Program-made: the position numbers and the translations under genes | Part shown: positions 35,201 through 43,832 of the stretch, one piece after another | How positions within the stretch are numbered: position 1 is the first letter of the stretch | How the letters are laid out: each line of letters begins with the position of its first letter | The notes under the pieces: generated by a model | Seen by the model: only the letters and a program-made list of their open reading frames with translations | What the model was told of the DNA's origin: nothing | Databases searched by the model: none | Source of the DNA: an uncultured Christensenella sp. | GTDB lineage: Bacteria > Bacillota > Clostridia > Christensenellales > UBA3700 | DNA length: 64,000 nucleotides | Direction: 5' to 3' | Assembly: GCA_910579785.1 (NCBI GenBank) | Contig: CAJTVJ010000001.1 | Coordinates: forward strand, 62,001 to 126,000

Positions 35201-36036
35201 CTGCGGTCAGCAAAGCATACATATTCTTCTCGCTTGAAGGTAAGGACGGCAGCGAATTTGAATACAGCAACACTTATACCAAACTTGCGCAAGGCGCGGT
35301 ATGGAGTTACGTATCTACCTCTGATAACCTCGGTTCTAGGCTCGACGGAAAACTTACTTACAACTATTGGTTGAAGAGCGACGACGAATATGCTCCTGTA
35401 AGAACTCTTACTTTGGTATATGAGGACGGCAAGTACTTTATGGTTGACGACGTTGAAAATCCGACGGTTAAAATAGAGGCAAAGCTTAACGCGAAGAACG
35501 GAACGGAAGTATTGACCTTGACGGAAGACGGCATGATTTCCCAAGAAGATATGATGAAGTTGCATTTCGATGCAGCTAACAAGGGCACAAAGTCGCCAAA
35601 AGCAAATATAAGCGCTGAATTCGTGGTTGACGGAGATACTGTGACCACTGCCGACAGATCGGTGACGTTCAAAACGTTGTTGAATTTCACTTACGTAAAA
35701 TCCGTATCAAATATATCGTCTGAAAAAACATTTGACGATTTGGTCAAGTTTGAAGTCACGATAGGCGGCGTAAAGCACGAGATGAGACTAAAATACGTTG
35801 ACGGCGGGTACGTGTTGCAAGATACGTATGCCGGCGACGAAAAGATTGCCGACATCGCAGTCACGGTCTTAGCAAACGTAGCGACGTCTACGGGTATAGG
35901 CGATGCGATAGAGTTGACAGACGGCATGCTTGCGGCTGAGCACGTAGGTAAAAAAGTTACGCTTACGTTCGAATTCAGCTATGCAGGTCTTGACTTCGCG
36001 GTTGCCAACAAGATCAGCAACAAGCCTGTGGTATAA
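32284..36036 (+). CDS. Large lipoprotein with Ig/MBG-like domain, unknown function
   Basis: A 1250-residue protein with AGGAGG before its ATG and a lipobox (LMVGC). Residues about 40-105 form an MBG-like beta domain (FEYDGQVHNVVATL, VGEYEITVSA). The middle is built of beta-rich modules (YYQDGAMYLEV type). It contains HVHTPGENGVVCTDSMC and LDIAFDPTNFGNGKIYL, also seen in the 29094 lipoprotein, and a FELDPYEF...VRYSDGYSYV module (about residue 815) that is repeated in the giant protein at 46676. It likely belongs to one expanded family of surface lipoproteins in this organism. Regulated by a probable response-regulator site; has its own terminator. Confidence 0.8.
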   Translation: MKKRNKITLLCIILVLVVLATSVLMVGCDDKKEKKEAVISADSQQTFEYDGQVHNVVATLNHEEAQLTYSPAQGYSEVGEYEITVSAPETKNYKATSKKITLEITKPREKSTSQLWKEFTEELKKSFAVEGKDKLKVNIQAMASVKNGGKTTDYALDVMGNIDLSNTVNNSSLFHIVLSADSNNIGIYYQDGAMYLEVVDQVFKIKNSDITKFIAGKNVSLTADDEGGSSIIDGILAILPIVLFRDKQDIKCTDGIYELTVDLPHVWSIVNNDLISGFIKDIISKENMDIIDKFFAANEMQFKFAVDLSKESNPLANVTVDNGKAYLGAFEIAGGSYDYVSGKLDADKIQSAEEINLANAVVNGTIELVDRTGKTYEHLSYKLVADLDVFALISAIQEDPANWMNNEEVKKSKLYFSLYHVHTPGENGVVCTDSMCPTRVGGMEDTTLLDIAFDPTNFGNGKIYLAANLSRIFSDASFSATLGNILSLASMLAGTVKDVKTQNFLTSIDLGVLLGATAEEPSDPEDPGDDGFKFDTSMINPLVSIITTCVNLEDGALILDVEETYALLNKAFDLDSLLRLELDILGSINVINTTSFANAVMKGILSPDGAQNTDAQFNSLRISVDNFKLGEASSFNCKEAITHLPTDPTAARTYGGGKPLAFTGANPKATGRVLQTKESLGDIFTADGGIHVALEDLERLIGKNIEYTYTAIDGNTYTAKSQVVAIEGLDKTKLNQKQTVKAIVLPLDGQGGMLSDGLWKVLNAVYGFSLVGNNLPAHIALPIRGDVMDMDITMTEITSTVEDLVITTQCPESFELDPYEFNSDAKIDLSQYMQAQLTVRYSDGYSYVTDIMAISDNLIDGVYLVNDGREHSFTFSYYGIEFNTVNIVTTDPTATTIFENDRAIKVVTYGAEQGLKIKAVVKDGNRTTSKVIDPSNYRLLLDGKTLDEIELSSDGKQLFEFKEVKFDFKKDAPAVSKAYIFFSLEGKDGSEFEYSNTYTKLAQGAVWSYVSTSDNLGSRLDGKLTYNYWLKSDDEYAPVRTLTLVYEDGKYFMVDDVENPTVKIEAKLNAKNGTEVLTLTEDGMISQEDMMKLHFDAANKGTKSPKANISAEFVVDGDTVTTADRSVTFKTLLNFTYVKSVSNISSEKTFDDLVKFEVTIGGVKHEMRLKYVDGGYVLQDTYAGDEKIADIAVTVLANVATSTGIGDAIELTDGMLAAEHVGKKVTLTFEFSYAGLDFAVANKISNKPVV

Positions 36037-36101
36037 CAACAAGCCAATTCCAATCTAAGCAATAGGACATCCCTCCCTATTTGCTTCCATTCCAATATCA
36101 G

Positions 36102-36137
36102 TGCGAGGTCTTTCGGACCTCGCATTGTTCTTTTTTT
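36102..36137 (+). terminator. Rho-independent terminator
   Basis: TGCGAGGTC (36102-36110) pairs with GACCTCGCA (36116-36124), followed by TTGTTC and a run of T. Confidence 0.92.
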
Positions 36138-36241
36138 CTCAAAAATCCTCTTATAAGTGTAAAAATAATTGTCAATACTGCAATAAAATTGGTATTTTTA
36201 TCAAAAAAATTATACAAAAGCAAAAAACGCGTTCAAACTTA

Positions 36242-36271
36242 TTGCATATTTAGTATTGCGAGTGTTATACT
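36242..36271 (+). promoter_or_regulatory. Sigma-A type promoter with extended -10
   Basis: TTGCAT (36242-36247), 18 bases, TATACT (36266-36271) preceded by TGT. About 40 bases upstream of the Wzz-like start. Confidence 0.6.
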
Positions 36272-36312
36272 ATCTTTGAATTTGTATGGCATCTTGCGAA
36301 TTTGGAGGAACT

Positions 36313-37824
36313 ATGGAAGAAAATAACAACGGCGAATTGACATTCAAAATGATATGGCAAAGAATAAAAGAGAGCGGCGTAAGGATAATCGTCTACTGTC
36401 TTATCGCTGTCATCGTGATGGGCGGTATATTGGGCGTGTGCGATATCTTCGTCAGTCAAAGCCAATACGAGACCAACGTCACGTATTTTTATTCCGGAGT
36501 TGAGGACGGCAAAGACCCTTGGGGCGGCAGTACTGACGTAATAAGCGACATCAAGTCGGTCAACAACGTCTCTTCCGCATTGCAAAGCTTAGAATACAGC
36601 GAGGAAGAAATTGACGCGCTTGTCGGACTTATTATAAGAAATCTCAACATCATCGCGTCTACGCACAACGAGGTCACCGCAGAAGACGGTACTACGTTGA
36701 GCGCAAATTACAGTTTTAGAATAGTTCTTTCACAAGACGCGCAGATAGACAGTCATCTCAAATCGCGCAACGATTACAACAATATAGTCAACGCGATTAC
36801 TACTACGCATATCAATAATTTTAAGAGCAAATATTCGATAGGTACGTCGCTTACCAAGCTTGAATCTGTCGACAGTTACAATTATTTTAAGAAGGTCAGC
36901 GCAATAGATTCTTATCTCAAACTGATGAAAGGCGAGATAAGTACTTGGCAAAAGACGGCTCCCGACTTTATTTCGACCAGCCAAAACATCAATTTCGCCA
37001 CGCTGAACGCCCGTGTTGACGGAGCCGCGCTCAAATTGGAGAGTTATCTCAATCATATACTTTTCAACGGTATAGAAACCAACAACGAGAGTGAGTATAT
37101 AGAGTTGAGATTGCAGTCGGCGACTGATTTGATAACGATATATGACGAAGAGATAACCAAACAAAAAGAAGTGCTTGCGACTTTGATGCAAAATCCCGAC
37201 ACGACTGTATCTGGCGGCGGAACTATAATAGTCACTCCTCCTGACGAAAAGGTGTTGAAGGTCACTGTCGACGCTATTGCGGCTGCGATAGAAAACAAGA
37301 GAAACGCTCAGGAAGATAAAAATAAGTGGACTAATTACAAGAACTATTTTGACGCAAGCGGTTTTAACAGCCTTCCCGAAGAGCAGAAGCAAAGTCTTAT
37401 TGCTACCGCAAATTCGTTGGAGACGCTGGTGCTTGCAGAAGTAAATGCGGTCATCGACAGCTATAAGGCAATGATAGACGAGTATAATGCAGGTTACAAC
37501 GTAAGCTCGCTTGTAAGAATGTCGTCCGTACCTCAGCAGAGTATCAACTCGCCCATCACTATGAAGACGGGCGTTATCGTAGAGCTTGTGACGATAGTGC
37601 TTGCGACGATAGTTGCTATGTTTGTCACCAACAAGAAGGGCAAACTTGTTCTCAAAAGAAAGAAGAAGATGGAAGAGCAGCCAGAACAAGCCGAGGTAGT
37701 TTTGATAGGCGACAAAAATGATGTGCCTCAGCAAGAAGCTCAACAGGAGATAGCTCTTACGCCTGAGATAGAGGGAAGAGTAGAAGAAGTCGGCGAGGAC
37801 GCTGAGTCTTCTGACAAAGATTAA
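36313..37824 (+). CDS. Wzz-like polysaccharide chain-length / co-polymerase protein
   Basis: Start at ATG 36313 behind GGAGGAA. The 503-residue protein has an N-terminal TM (about 20-42), a long extracellular helical domain and a second TM near the C-terminus (about 417-440), followed by a charged, Gln/Glu-rich cytoplasmic tail. That is the layout of Wzz-type co-polymerases, which set polysaccharide chain length; no tyrosine-kinase domain is fused. A Wzy/WaaL-like ligase is encoded right after, consistent with shared work in making or attaching a cell-surface glycan. Sequence similarity to known Wzz is weak, so this rests on topology, the N-terminal pattern and context. Confidence 0.65.
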   Translation: MEENNNGELTFKMIWQRIKESGVRIIVYCLIAVIVMGGILGVCDIFVSQSQYETNVTYFYSGVEDGKDPWGGSTDVISDIKSVNNVSSALQSLEYSEEEIDALVGLIIRNLNIIASTHNEVTAEDGTTLSANYSFRIVLSQDAQIDSHLKSRNDYNNIVNAITTTHINNFKSKYSIGTSLTKLESVDSYNYFKKVSAIDSYLKLMKGEISTWQKTAPDFISTSQNINFATLNARVDGAALKLESYLNHILFNGIETNNESEYIELRLQSATDLITIYDEEITKQKEVLATLMQNPDTTVSGGGTIIVTPPDEKVLKVTVDAIAAAIENKRNAQEDKNKWTNYKNYFDASGFNSLPEEQKQSLIATANSLETLVLAEVNAVIDSYKAMIDEYNAGYNVSSLVRMSSVPQQSINSPITMKTGVIVELVTIVLATIVAMFVTNKKGKLVLKRKKKMEEQPEQAEVVLIGDKNDVPQQEAQQEIALTPEIEGRVEEVGEDAESSDKD

Positions 37825-37842
37825 AATAATATAATAAATTAC

Positions 37843-37876
37843 AAAACTCGACCTGACGGTCGAGTTTTGTTGTTTT
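37843..37876 (+). terminator. Rho-independent terminator
   Basis: AAAACTCGACC (37843-37853), loop TGAC, GGTCGAGTTTT (37858-37868), then GTTGTTTT. Confidence 0.9.
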
Positions 37877-37894
37877 AAGAAGAGGGACGTTGAG

Positions 37895-37923
37895 TTGACA
37901 AAAGACGCGTCGGCTTTTATAAT
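37895..37923 (+). promoter_or_regulatory. Consensus sigma-A promoter immediately before a start codon
   Basis: TTGACA (37895-37900), exactly 17 bases, TATAAT (37918-37923): a perfect match to consensus. The ATG of the next gene is at 37930, where transcription would be expected to begin. Confidence 0.85.
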
Positions 37924-37929
37924 GATATT

Positions 37930-39366
37930 ATGGAAAATATGGACAATGCACAGTTGCTCGGAGAAAGACGTCATAGGCTGAGTTTGATAAAGAAGGGTAT
38001 TGCTCACGCTCTTTTTATTGGGGTCGTGCTTGTCGTTTTGCAGGGTTTTTACAGTTTGTCATTGGTTGGCAAAATCACAAATTCAGTGGCAAATAAGTCG
38101 CATTTTATGTATTTTACGCAGATGTATCTCAAATTTTGCGTAATGATTTTGACGGGTCTTTTAGTCGCGTTTTATTGGATAAAAATATATATTGCCAAGG
38201 ATGCGCGCTCTCTTGCGCCGCTTACTTTGTTGAAAAACAATTTGATTTTGATACCGTTTGCCTTTATGTTGATATGGGCTTTGATATCTACAATCAAATC
38301 TCCCTTTTTTGAAAAATCTCTCTACGGTGCGGGATATATCAACGAGGGATATTTTACAGTCCTGCAATATGGGATAATATTTCTCTCGGCATACGCGGTG
38401 CGTAATGAAGTCAAATTTTCCAAGCCTCTTTTGCTTTGGACTTTTATAGTATCCGCAGGCGTTATATGCATATGTTTTACTTTGATAGAGATAACGGGAT
38501 ATAAGATACCCACGGCTATCAAATGCGGAGTGTTCAACAATTCCAACCACTACGGGTATTTTTTGGCGATGTCGTGCACCGCGACGTTTGCCGCCGTCGT
38601 ATTTTCTAAGTGCCGTTGGCAGTTGACGTTGGCGAGCATATTGCTGCCATTCAACGTATATGAATTATTTGTATGCAACACGCTGGGCGCCAACATTGCG
38701 TACATGTTCGGCATATTCTTTATAATATGCAGCGGCGCTGTCACTAAGAAACTTAGCTGGTGGAGATTGCTTATCGCGCTTGGCGTATCAGGCTTGATAA
38801 CGCTGCTTATTGAGGTGTTCGGCAGGACGAATATGTGGAGTTCTTACGTTGAGTTCTTCAAAGATATCAAGAGCGTATTCTCGTCGGGAGACGGCAGCGG
38901 CGGCGGAAGCGGCGGAGACAACAGCTCCGCAGGCACGGGAAGATTTGGGCTTTGGAAGAGGACGGTTGCCGTAATAAAGCAGGTGCCTTGGTTTGGCAAA
39001 GGACTTGATCTGTATCATGCCAACAATATATACGACACCACGTTGGACGTGGCTCACAACGAGTATTTGACTATGGCAAGCAATATCGGCATACCGGGGC
39101 TTTTGGCGTACGTTGCGACGATGATATGGTGGTTTGTCAGGGCTATAAGAATGAGAAAGTTGCTCAAAGGGGCTGATCTCGCGCTTATGGCGGCGGCGGT
39201 TGCCTATCTTGTGTCGGCTATGTTCGGCAATTCCTTTACGTATACCTATCCATATTTCTTGGTTTTCTTTGCGCTCAGCATACAAAACTTTGTATGGAAA
39301 AAGCGCTCGGATAAGCAAATCAAAGACGCGGGCGATGTCGTTGACAACAGCAAGAGCAAAAGCTGA
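37930..39366 (+). CDS. O-antigen ligase / polymerase-like membrane protein (Wzy_C)
   Basis: A 478-residue protein with about ten membrane segments. The signature loop near residues 355-395 (FGKGLDLYHANN, then DVAHNEYLTMASNIGIPGLLAYV) matches the Wzy_C/O-antigen-ligase family, which polymerises or transfers lipid-linked glycans on the outer face of the membrane. A glycine/serine-rich insert (SSGDGSGGGSGGDNSS) lies in the preceding loop. The start codon is only six bases after a perfect TATAAT and lacks a Shine-Dalgarno, so the mRNA may be leaderless; ATG 37939 is the alternative start. Pairs with the Wzz-like gene upstream. Confidence 0.85.
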   Translation: MENMDNAQLLGERRHRLSLIKKGIAHALFIGVVLVVLQGFYSLSLVGKITNSVANKSHFMYFTQMYLKFCVMILTGLLVAFYWIKIYIAKDARSLAPLTLLKNNLILIPFAFMLIWALISTIKSPFFEKSLYGAGYINEGYFTVLQYGIIFLSAYAVRNEVKFSKPLLLWTFIVSAGVICICFTLIEITGYKIPTAIKCGVFNNSNHYGYFLAMSCTATFAAVVFSKCRWQLTLASILLPFNVYELFVCNTLGANIAYMFGIFFIICSGAVTKKLSWWRLLIALGVSGLITLLIEVFGRTNMWSSYVEFFKDIKSVFSSGDGSGGGSGGDNSSAGTGRFGLWKRTVAVIKQVPWFGKGLDLYHANNIYDTTLDVAHNEYLTMASNIGIPGLLAYVATMIWWFVRAIRMRKLLKGADLALMAAAVAYLVSAMFGNSFTYTYPYFLVFFALSIQNFVWKKRSDKQIKDAGDVVDNSKSKS

Positions 39367-39453
39367 CTTACTAATTATCAAGGCTGACAGAATATGTTTT
39401 GACCGCCAAAGCGGCGGTGCGTCAACAAAATTCAAAAACTTTTGAAAATCTAA

Positions 39454-39482
39454 TTGCAATATGTCTAATATTATATTATAAT
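39454..39482 (+). promoter_or_regulatory. Sigma-A type promoter
   Basis: TTGCAA (39454-39459), 17 bases, TATAAT (39477-39482). The inverted repeat TTCAAAA-AC-TTTTGAA (39431-39446) just upstream of the -35 could bind a regulator. Confidence 0.7.
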
Positions 39483-39528
39483 TATACTTGCTATAATATG
39501 ATTGACTCACAAAATAGGAGTTTTGGTA

Positions 39529-41067
39529 ATGAAAAAAATATCCGCGATTTTAATAATTTGCCTTGTGGTTTGTATGGGACTTGCTATTTTTGCAGGTTGC
39601 GAGACCAAATTCGGACCTATCGGCACGACAGAATATAAGGACAGCCCTGTGATCAACAACGGCGGTCTTGCCATTCGTCAAGGCAATTATCTCTATTACG
39701 TCAACGGTATGGACAGCACGTCCAACATCACAAAGCCGGAGCACAATGCTTTTGGCAAGGCTTCCGTAAAGGGCAGCATAATGAAGAGCAAAATATGCGA
39801 GGACGGTACTCTCAGCGAGACTGCGGTCGTAGTGCCTAAGATGTTCTATACGTCGGCGACAGGCGGCGGCTTTTATATCTACGGCGAGTGGATATACTAT
39901 CTCTCTCCAAACACCAAGACTGACAATAAGTCCAACGTATTGTCCAGCGAATCCGTCGTATTCCGTACCAAAATAGACGGCACTAAGACGCAAGAGATGA
40001 TAACTTTGTCATCTAATTCGACGCAATACACTTTTACGGATAAGGAATTTATTTATTTTGAAGGCAACGTCTTGAAGAAAGTGACTTACACTGACACCAA
40101 GGTCAATACTAAGTCCGAGACTATCGCAGAAGACGTGACGTCTGCATTGTTTACTGCTAAGACCAACGTCGTTTTCTTCTTGAAGAATACAGATTCTAAG
40201 GTACGCGTCAACAATAACATGTATGCTTACGTAGGCGGCGAGATAAAACAACTTACGACTGATACGACATATGACGTTGAAGGCGACGCAAGCGCAGACA
40301 ACCTCAAAAGACAGTATACTTTTGCATTGATATCCTACGACCCGATAGAAAATACGCTTTTCTATTCCAAGGTAATCAACTCTTCCGACGCTTCTAAGGC
40401 GACTTCGACGTACGCATATAAATTCGACGAGACTTTTGCCTTTGATAAGAACAAAGAAGTGAGATATGCAATTACAGCGCTCTCCGCTTCTACTATACGC
40501 AATATTGGCGGCGGTAAGGGTATACTCGACTATTCGGCTGCTCAACTTAAAGTATACAGCCCGATTTCGGAGACCGCCAATAAAAACGAGACTAAGGACG
40601 GCGCAACGCTTTCAGCAACGGGCGCGACAATCGTAACTATCGAAGGCGATTATATGTATTACGTAATAAGCAACGTACTTTACAGAATTGAGTATATGAA
40701 CAAGGACGCGGTAGTGCAGAAGCTCAGCGACGACGCAATCAACACTTCGTGGCTCACGCTTTCGGTAATAGATAATTATCTTTACTATATCGACAACACT
40801 TACAACTACATGTACAGAGTTGATCTCAAAGCTTTCGTCGGCGACGACAACAACTTTGTGCTTGCAAAGGGCGAAATCGTCAGCGGTACTCGCAAGGCTA
40901 CCATTGAGCAGGTCAAGGACGGAGACGAGACCAAATATAAGTTCACTTACGTTGCAGACGATGCCAACGAAGAAGGCGTCAAGTATTATCAAGTTCCTAA
41001 GTTTATGACAGAAGACGACTTGCAGAAATTTGCCGAGGCAAATTACGAAGAGGAAGAAGATAAATAA
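39529..41067 (+). CDS. DUF5050-like beta-propeller lipoprotein
   Basis: Start at ATG 39529 behind TAGGAG. The 512-residue protein has a lipobox (IFAGC). The body is made of YYxxG and YLYYIDNTYNYMYRVDL-type repeats, as in DUF5050 proteins thought to form beta-propellers outside the cell. Acidic C-terminal tail. It follows the O-antigen-ligase-like gene in the same direction but has its own promoter and terminator. Function unknown; a binding or scaffolding role at the envelope is inferred. Confidence 0.7.
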   Translation: MKKISAILIICLVVCMGLAIFAGCETKFGPIGTTEYKDSPVINNGGLAIRQGNYLYYVNGMDSTSNITKPEHNAFGKASVKGSIMKSKICEDGTLSETAVVVPKMFYTSATGGGFYIYGEWIYYLSPNTKTDNKSNVLSSESVVFRTKIDGTKTQEMITLSSNSTQYTFTDKEFIYFEGNVLKKVTYTDTKVNTKSETIAEDVTSALFTAKTNVVFFLKNTDSKVRVNNNMYAYVGGEIKQLTTDTTYDVEGDASADNLKRQYTFALISYDPIENTLFYSKVINSSDASKATSTYAYKFDETFAFDKNKEVRYAITALSASTIRNIGGGKGILDYSAAQLKVYSPISETANKNETKDGATLSATGATIVTIEGDYMYYVISNVLYRIEYMNKDAVVQKLSDDAINTSWLTLSVIDNYLYYIDNTYNYMYRVDLKAFVGDDNNFVLAKGEIVSGTRKATIEQVKDGDETKYKFTYVADDANEEGVKYYQVPKFMTEDDLQKFAEANYEEEEDK

Positions 41068-41086
41068 ATCTACACGATAAAAATCG

Positions 41087-41114
41087 GCGACAGTCTTATG
41101 GGCTGTCGCTTTTT
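41087..41114 (+). terminator. Rho-independent terminator
   Basis: GCGACAG (41087-41093) pairs with CTGTCGC (41103-41109), followed by five T. Confidence 0.9.
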
Positions 41115-41182
41115 CTATGCAAGTATTACCACAAGGTTGGGTGCAGAGATGCGGCAAAACGTAACTGTAAAAAGCAAAATCA

Positions 41183-41226
41183 GCAACAAAAATATCCGCC
41201 TGCTGAAAGTTCATCGGGCGGATATT
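41183..41226 (-). terminator. Rho-independent terminator of the SIS-domain gene
   Basis: On the minus strand AATATCCGCC (41226-41217) pairs with GGCGGATATT (41200-41191), followed by TTTGTTG. Confidence 0.88.
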
Positions 41227-41248
41227 AGGTATTAGCTATCGTTGCGAA

Positions 41249-42280
41249 TTATAGCGTTATCGTCACCTTGTTGAGGTTTCTCGGCGTATCTACGTTGAGT
41301 CCCTTTGCAAGTCCCGTATTGAGAGCCAAAAGGCTTACTGCGACGCCGTAGAGCATAGGAGCTTCAAGTATATCTGCATCAGGCATTGCGACGGCATTCT
41401 TGGCATTTTCAAGCACCTGAGGGATGTTGCTGAATGCAGTCAGTGTAGCTCCAAGTCCGTTGATTCGTTTTGCCATAGAGATAAACTCGTCGTCAAAGTT
41501 GCCTTTGGGCGCAAGCATAATGACGTTTGCGTTTTCGTCAAGAAGCGAAAGCGGACCGTGCATAAAGTTGGCGGACGAATAAGAGCGGTTGAAGAGATAA
41601 CAGCATTCTGTCAACTTCAAAGCGCATTCGTCGCCCGTGCCTAGCATTGTTCCGCGCGAGAGTACGATAAAGTTGTTGCGCTTGTGTATTGCGCTTGCAA
41701 TGTCTGCTATCTTACCGTTGAGCGCAAGTATTTCCTGTATTCTGTCTGCCAAGCTGTCATAGCTTGCTGAGAAGTCGCCTTTGAGCGCGTCTGTGAGCAT
41801 ATAGAGCGCAAAGAGCTCTCCTATATAGGTCTTCGTCGCCGCCACGCTCTTTTCTTCTTCTACGTCCATAAAGAGGTGAAAATCACAGTTCTTTGCCACT
41901 GGGCTTTGAGCGTTGTTGGTCACGGCGATAGTCATTGCGCCGTTCTTGATTGCCTTTTCCATCACCGCTACGGTGTCTTTTGACATACCGCTTTGCGAGA
42001 TTATCACCATACAGGTATTTTTCATATCGACGTCGCAGTCGTATACTGTCGTCAGCGACGGATGGTATTTTCCCACTTTGATACCCGTGACCATAGGGCA
42101 TACAAATGAAAATACAGTTGCGGCGTTGTCGGAAGTTCCGCGCGCCATAGTCACTATGTTGGTTATGCCTTTTTCTTTAAAAGCCTTGTTGATTGCCGGC
42201 AAGATAGGTTTGCATGCAGCGATAGTGCGCTTCATCATAGAAGGCTCGCTGAAAATTTCTTGTTGCATTAGAGTCGTCAT
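41249..42280 (-). CDS. SIS-domain sugar-phosphate isomerase-like protein (GlmS C-half type)
   Basis: A 343-residue cytosolic protein with two SIS domains. The opening TLMQQEIFSEPSMMKRTI, then VTMARGTSDNAATVF and VIISQSGMSKDTVAV, follow the isomerase half of glucosamine-6-phosphate synthase. The N-terminal glutamine amidotransferase half is missing, so it is not full GlmS; relatives act as fructosamine or amino-sugar deglycases/isomerases. It has a good promoter and an AGAGGTG ribosome binding site. The substrate cannot be told from sequence. Neighbouring envelope genes are compatible with amino-sugar metabolism. Confidence 0.85.
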   Translation of the reverse strand: MTTLMQQEIFSEPSMMKRTIAACKPILPAINKAFKEKGITNIVTMARGTSDNAATVFSFVCPMVTGIKVGKYHPSLTTVYDCDVDMKNTCMVIISQSGMSKDTVAVMEKAIKNGAMTIAVTNNAQSPVAKNCDFHLFMDVEEEKSVAATKTYIGELFALYMLTDALKGDFSASYDSLADRIQEILALNGKIADIASAIHKRNNFIVLSRGTMLGTGDECALKLTECCYLFNRSYSSANFMHGPLSLLDENANVIMLAPKGNFDDEFISMAKRINGLGATLTAFSNIPQVLENAKNAVAMPDADILEAPMLYGVAVSLLALNTGLAKGLNVDTPRNLNKVTITL

Positions 42281-42319
42281 TATTCACCTCTTGACTTAGT
42301 TTGTTTTTATATATGTTTA

Positions 42320-42348
42320 TATTGTACCATATATTTATGTTTTAGGCA
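42320..42348 (-). promoter_or_regulatory. Sigma-A type promoter of the SIS-domain gene
   Basis: On the minus strand TTGCCT (42348-42343), 17 bases, TACAAT (42325-42320), about 40 bases before the start. Confidence 0.65.
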
Positions 42349-42383
42349 ATATTATTATTCACAATATTACGCCGTATGAGGCG

Positions 42384-43622
42384 TCATTGCAGAAGGGAAT
42401 GTATAAATTGTTCTGCCATGCGACCCGATTTGGCGCCGTTGAACATTGCCCATGACAGCGCTTTCTTTTCGAGATCTTTGACGTCCATAGCTACGTTGAA
42501 TTTTTTGGCGAGTATGCGGACTATATTCAAATACTCCTGCTGGTCGGGCGACGGATAATATATCGACAGTCCAAAACGGGCGACTAGCGAGAGCTTTTCG
42601 TTCTTTGTATCCGACTTATGCAGCTCGTCCATAGGGTCTATGTCGTTGCCGTCGCTGTAATGTTCTTTTATAAGATGACGTCTATTGGACGTGGCGTATA
42701 TAAGCACGTTGTCGGGTTTGACCTCCAAGCCTCCGTCTATTATCGCTTTGAAGTACTTATATTCCATCTCAAAGTCGTCAAAAGACAAATCGTCGAGATA
42801 CAGTATATACTTGTAGTTGCGAAGCGCTATCTTACTGAGTATGTCGCTGATATGCAAAAATTGATGTTTATAAAGTTCTATTACTCTCAATCCGTCGTGA
42901 TAAAACTCGTTTATAAGAGCCTTGATGGTCGAGGACTTGCCTGTGCCCATATCTCCGTAGAGCAATACGTTGTTGGCTTTTTTGCCTTCAAGGAAGGCTT
43001 TGGTATTGGCGACGACTTCTTGCTTTTGCATGTCGTATCCGACTATGTCGTCAAGGCGTTTTGAATCCATGCATGTTATAGGCAGAAGAGTTGCCTTTCC
43101 GTCTTTTTCTATCACTCTAAAAGCCTTGTTAAGTCCCAATTCGCCCACGCCGTATGACTTATAAAAAGCAATTATTTCGTTTAAAAAAGCCTTGGTGCCG
43201 TTGCACTTTGCCAATCTTTCGGCAAATTCGCTCAATATTTGGGAATATGGCATTTGCGATACGTCGCCTGTGCTTGCAAATTGCGTTATTACCGACGGTG
43301 GAACGTCGGCAAAGACGGACGCGCTTGAAAGATTGAATATATCCATAAGATTTTTGCAATCTGCATATGCCACGTCCACCAAAGTTCCGCTTACTTCTTG
43401 CTTTCTTTCGCATGCCAGTGAAAAGGCGTTGACGTTGCAGGCAATGAAATATGCGACGTAATATTGCCAGCAATTACCTTTAACGGCGTGTTTGTCTGCA
43501 AAAGATATAAGTTTGCCTATCAAGTCGACGGACCGCAGATTGTTTTGCGGATAGTTTGCAAAATCGTCAAGCAGAGCTCCTGCGGCGTCGTAAATTTTTA
43601 AATTTCCAATATATTTTTTCAT
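42384..43622 (-). CDS. DUF815-family AAA ATPase
   Basis: Start taken at the ATG at 43622 (MKKYIGNLKIYD) behind GAGG; an upstream start would add ten unsupported residues. The 412-residue protein has an N-terminal helical region and a DUF815 AAA domain: LDDIVGYDMQKQ, Walker A YGDMGTGKSS, Walker B YILYLDDLSFD, and the ATSNRRHLIKEH sensor segment that is diagnostic for the family. The molecular role is unknown; the family is widespread in bacteria as a stand-alone ATPase. It ends about 100 bases before the start of the SIS gene, which has its own promoter. Confidence 0.9.
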   Translation of the reverse strand: MKKYIGNLKIYDAAGALLDDFANYPQNNLRSVDLIGKLISFADKHAVKGNCWQYYVAYFIACNVNAFSLACERKQEVSGTLVDVAYADCKNLMDIFNLSSASVFADVPPSVITQFASTGDVSQMPYSQILSEFAERLAKCNGTKAFLNEIIAFYKSYGVGELGLNKAFRVIEKDGKATLLPITCMDSKRLDDIVGYDMQKQEVVANTKAFLEGKKANNVLLYGDMGTGKSSTIKALINEFYHDGLRVIELYKHQFLHISDILSKIALRNYKYILYLDDLSFDDFEMEYKYFKAIIDGGLEVKPDNVLIYATSNRRHLIKEHYSDGNDIDPMDELHKSDTKNEKLSLVARFGLSIYYPSPDQQEYLNIVRILAKKFNVAMDVKDLEKKALSWAMFNGAKSGRMAEQFIHSLLQ

Positions 43623-43772
43623 ATTCGACCTCGACAACGCCCTTTGCCGCAAGCGGCAATTTTAAGTATGCGCGCGTTGTCTATATGATTATATACCAAA
43701 TGCGTAGGCTAGGCAAGAAAATCAGCAAATTCAAAGTATTTTTATTCGCATAAAATTGCCAAAATTTGTGTA

Positions 43773-43801
43773 TTGCCCGAAGATTTGCGAGATGTTAAAA
43801 T
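43773..43801 (+). promoter_or_regulatory. Sigma-A type promoter
   Basis: TTGCCC (43773-43778), 17 bases, TAAAAT (43796-43801), about 30 bases before the NlpC/P60 lipoprotein start. Confidence 0.6.
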
Positions 43802-43832
43802 AAAAGTACAGAAAATACAAAAGGAGGTCGCT

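Noticed and set aside
36730..38007. 425-aa minus-strand ORF
   Set aside because: It is antisense to the Wzz-like gene and spans a terminator and a promoter; it has no ribosome site or recognisable domain.
39402..39418. Terminator after the O-antigen-ligase-like gene
   Set aside because: ACCGCC/GGCGGT forms only a 6-bp stem and is followed by GCGTCAAC with no T-run on either strand.
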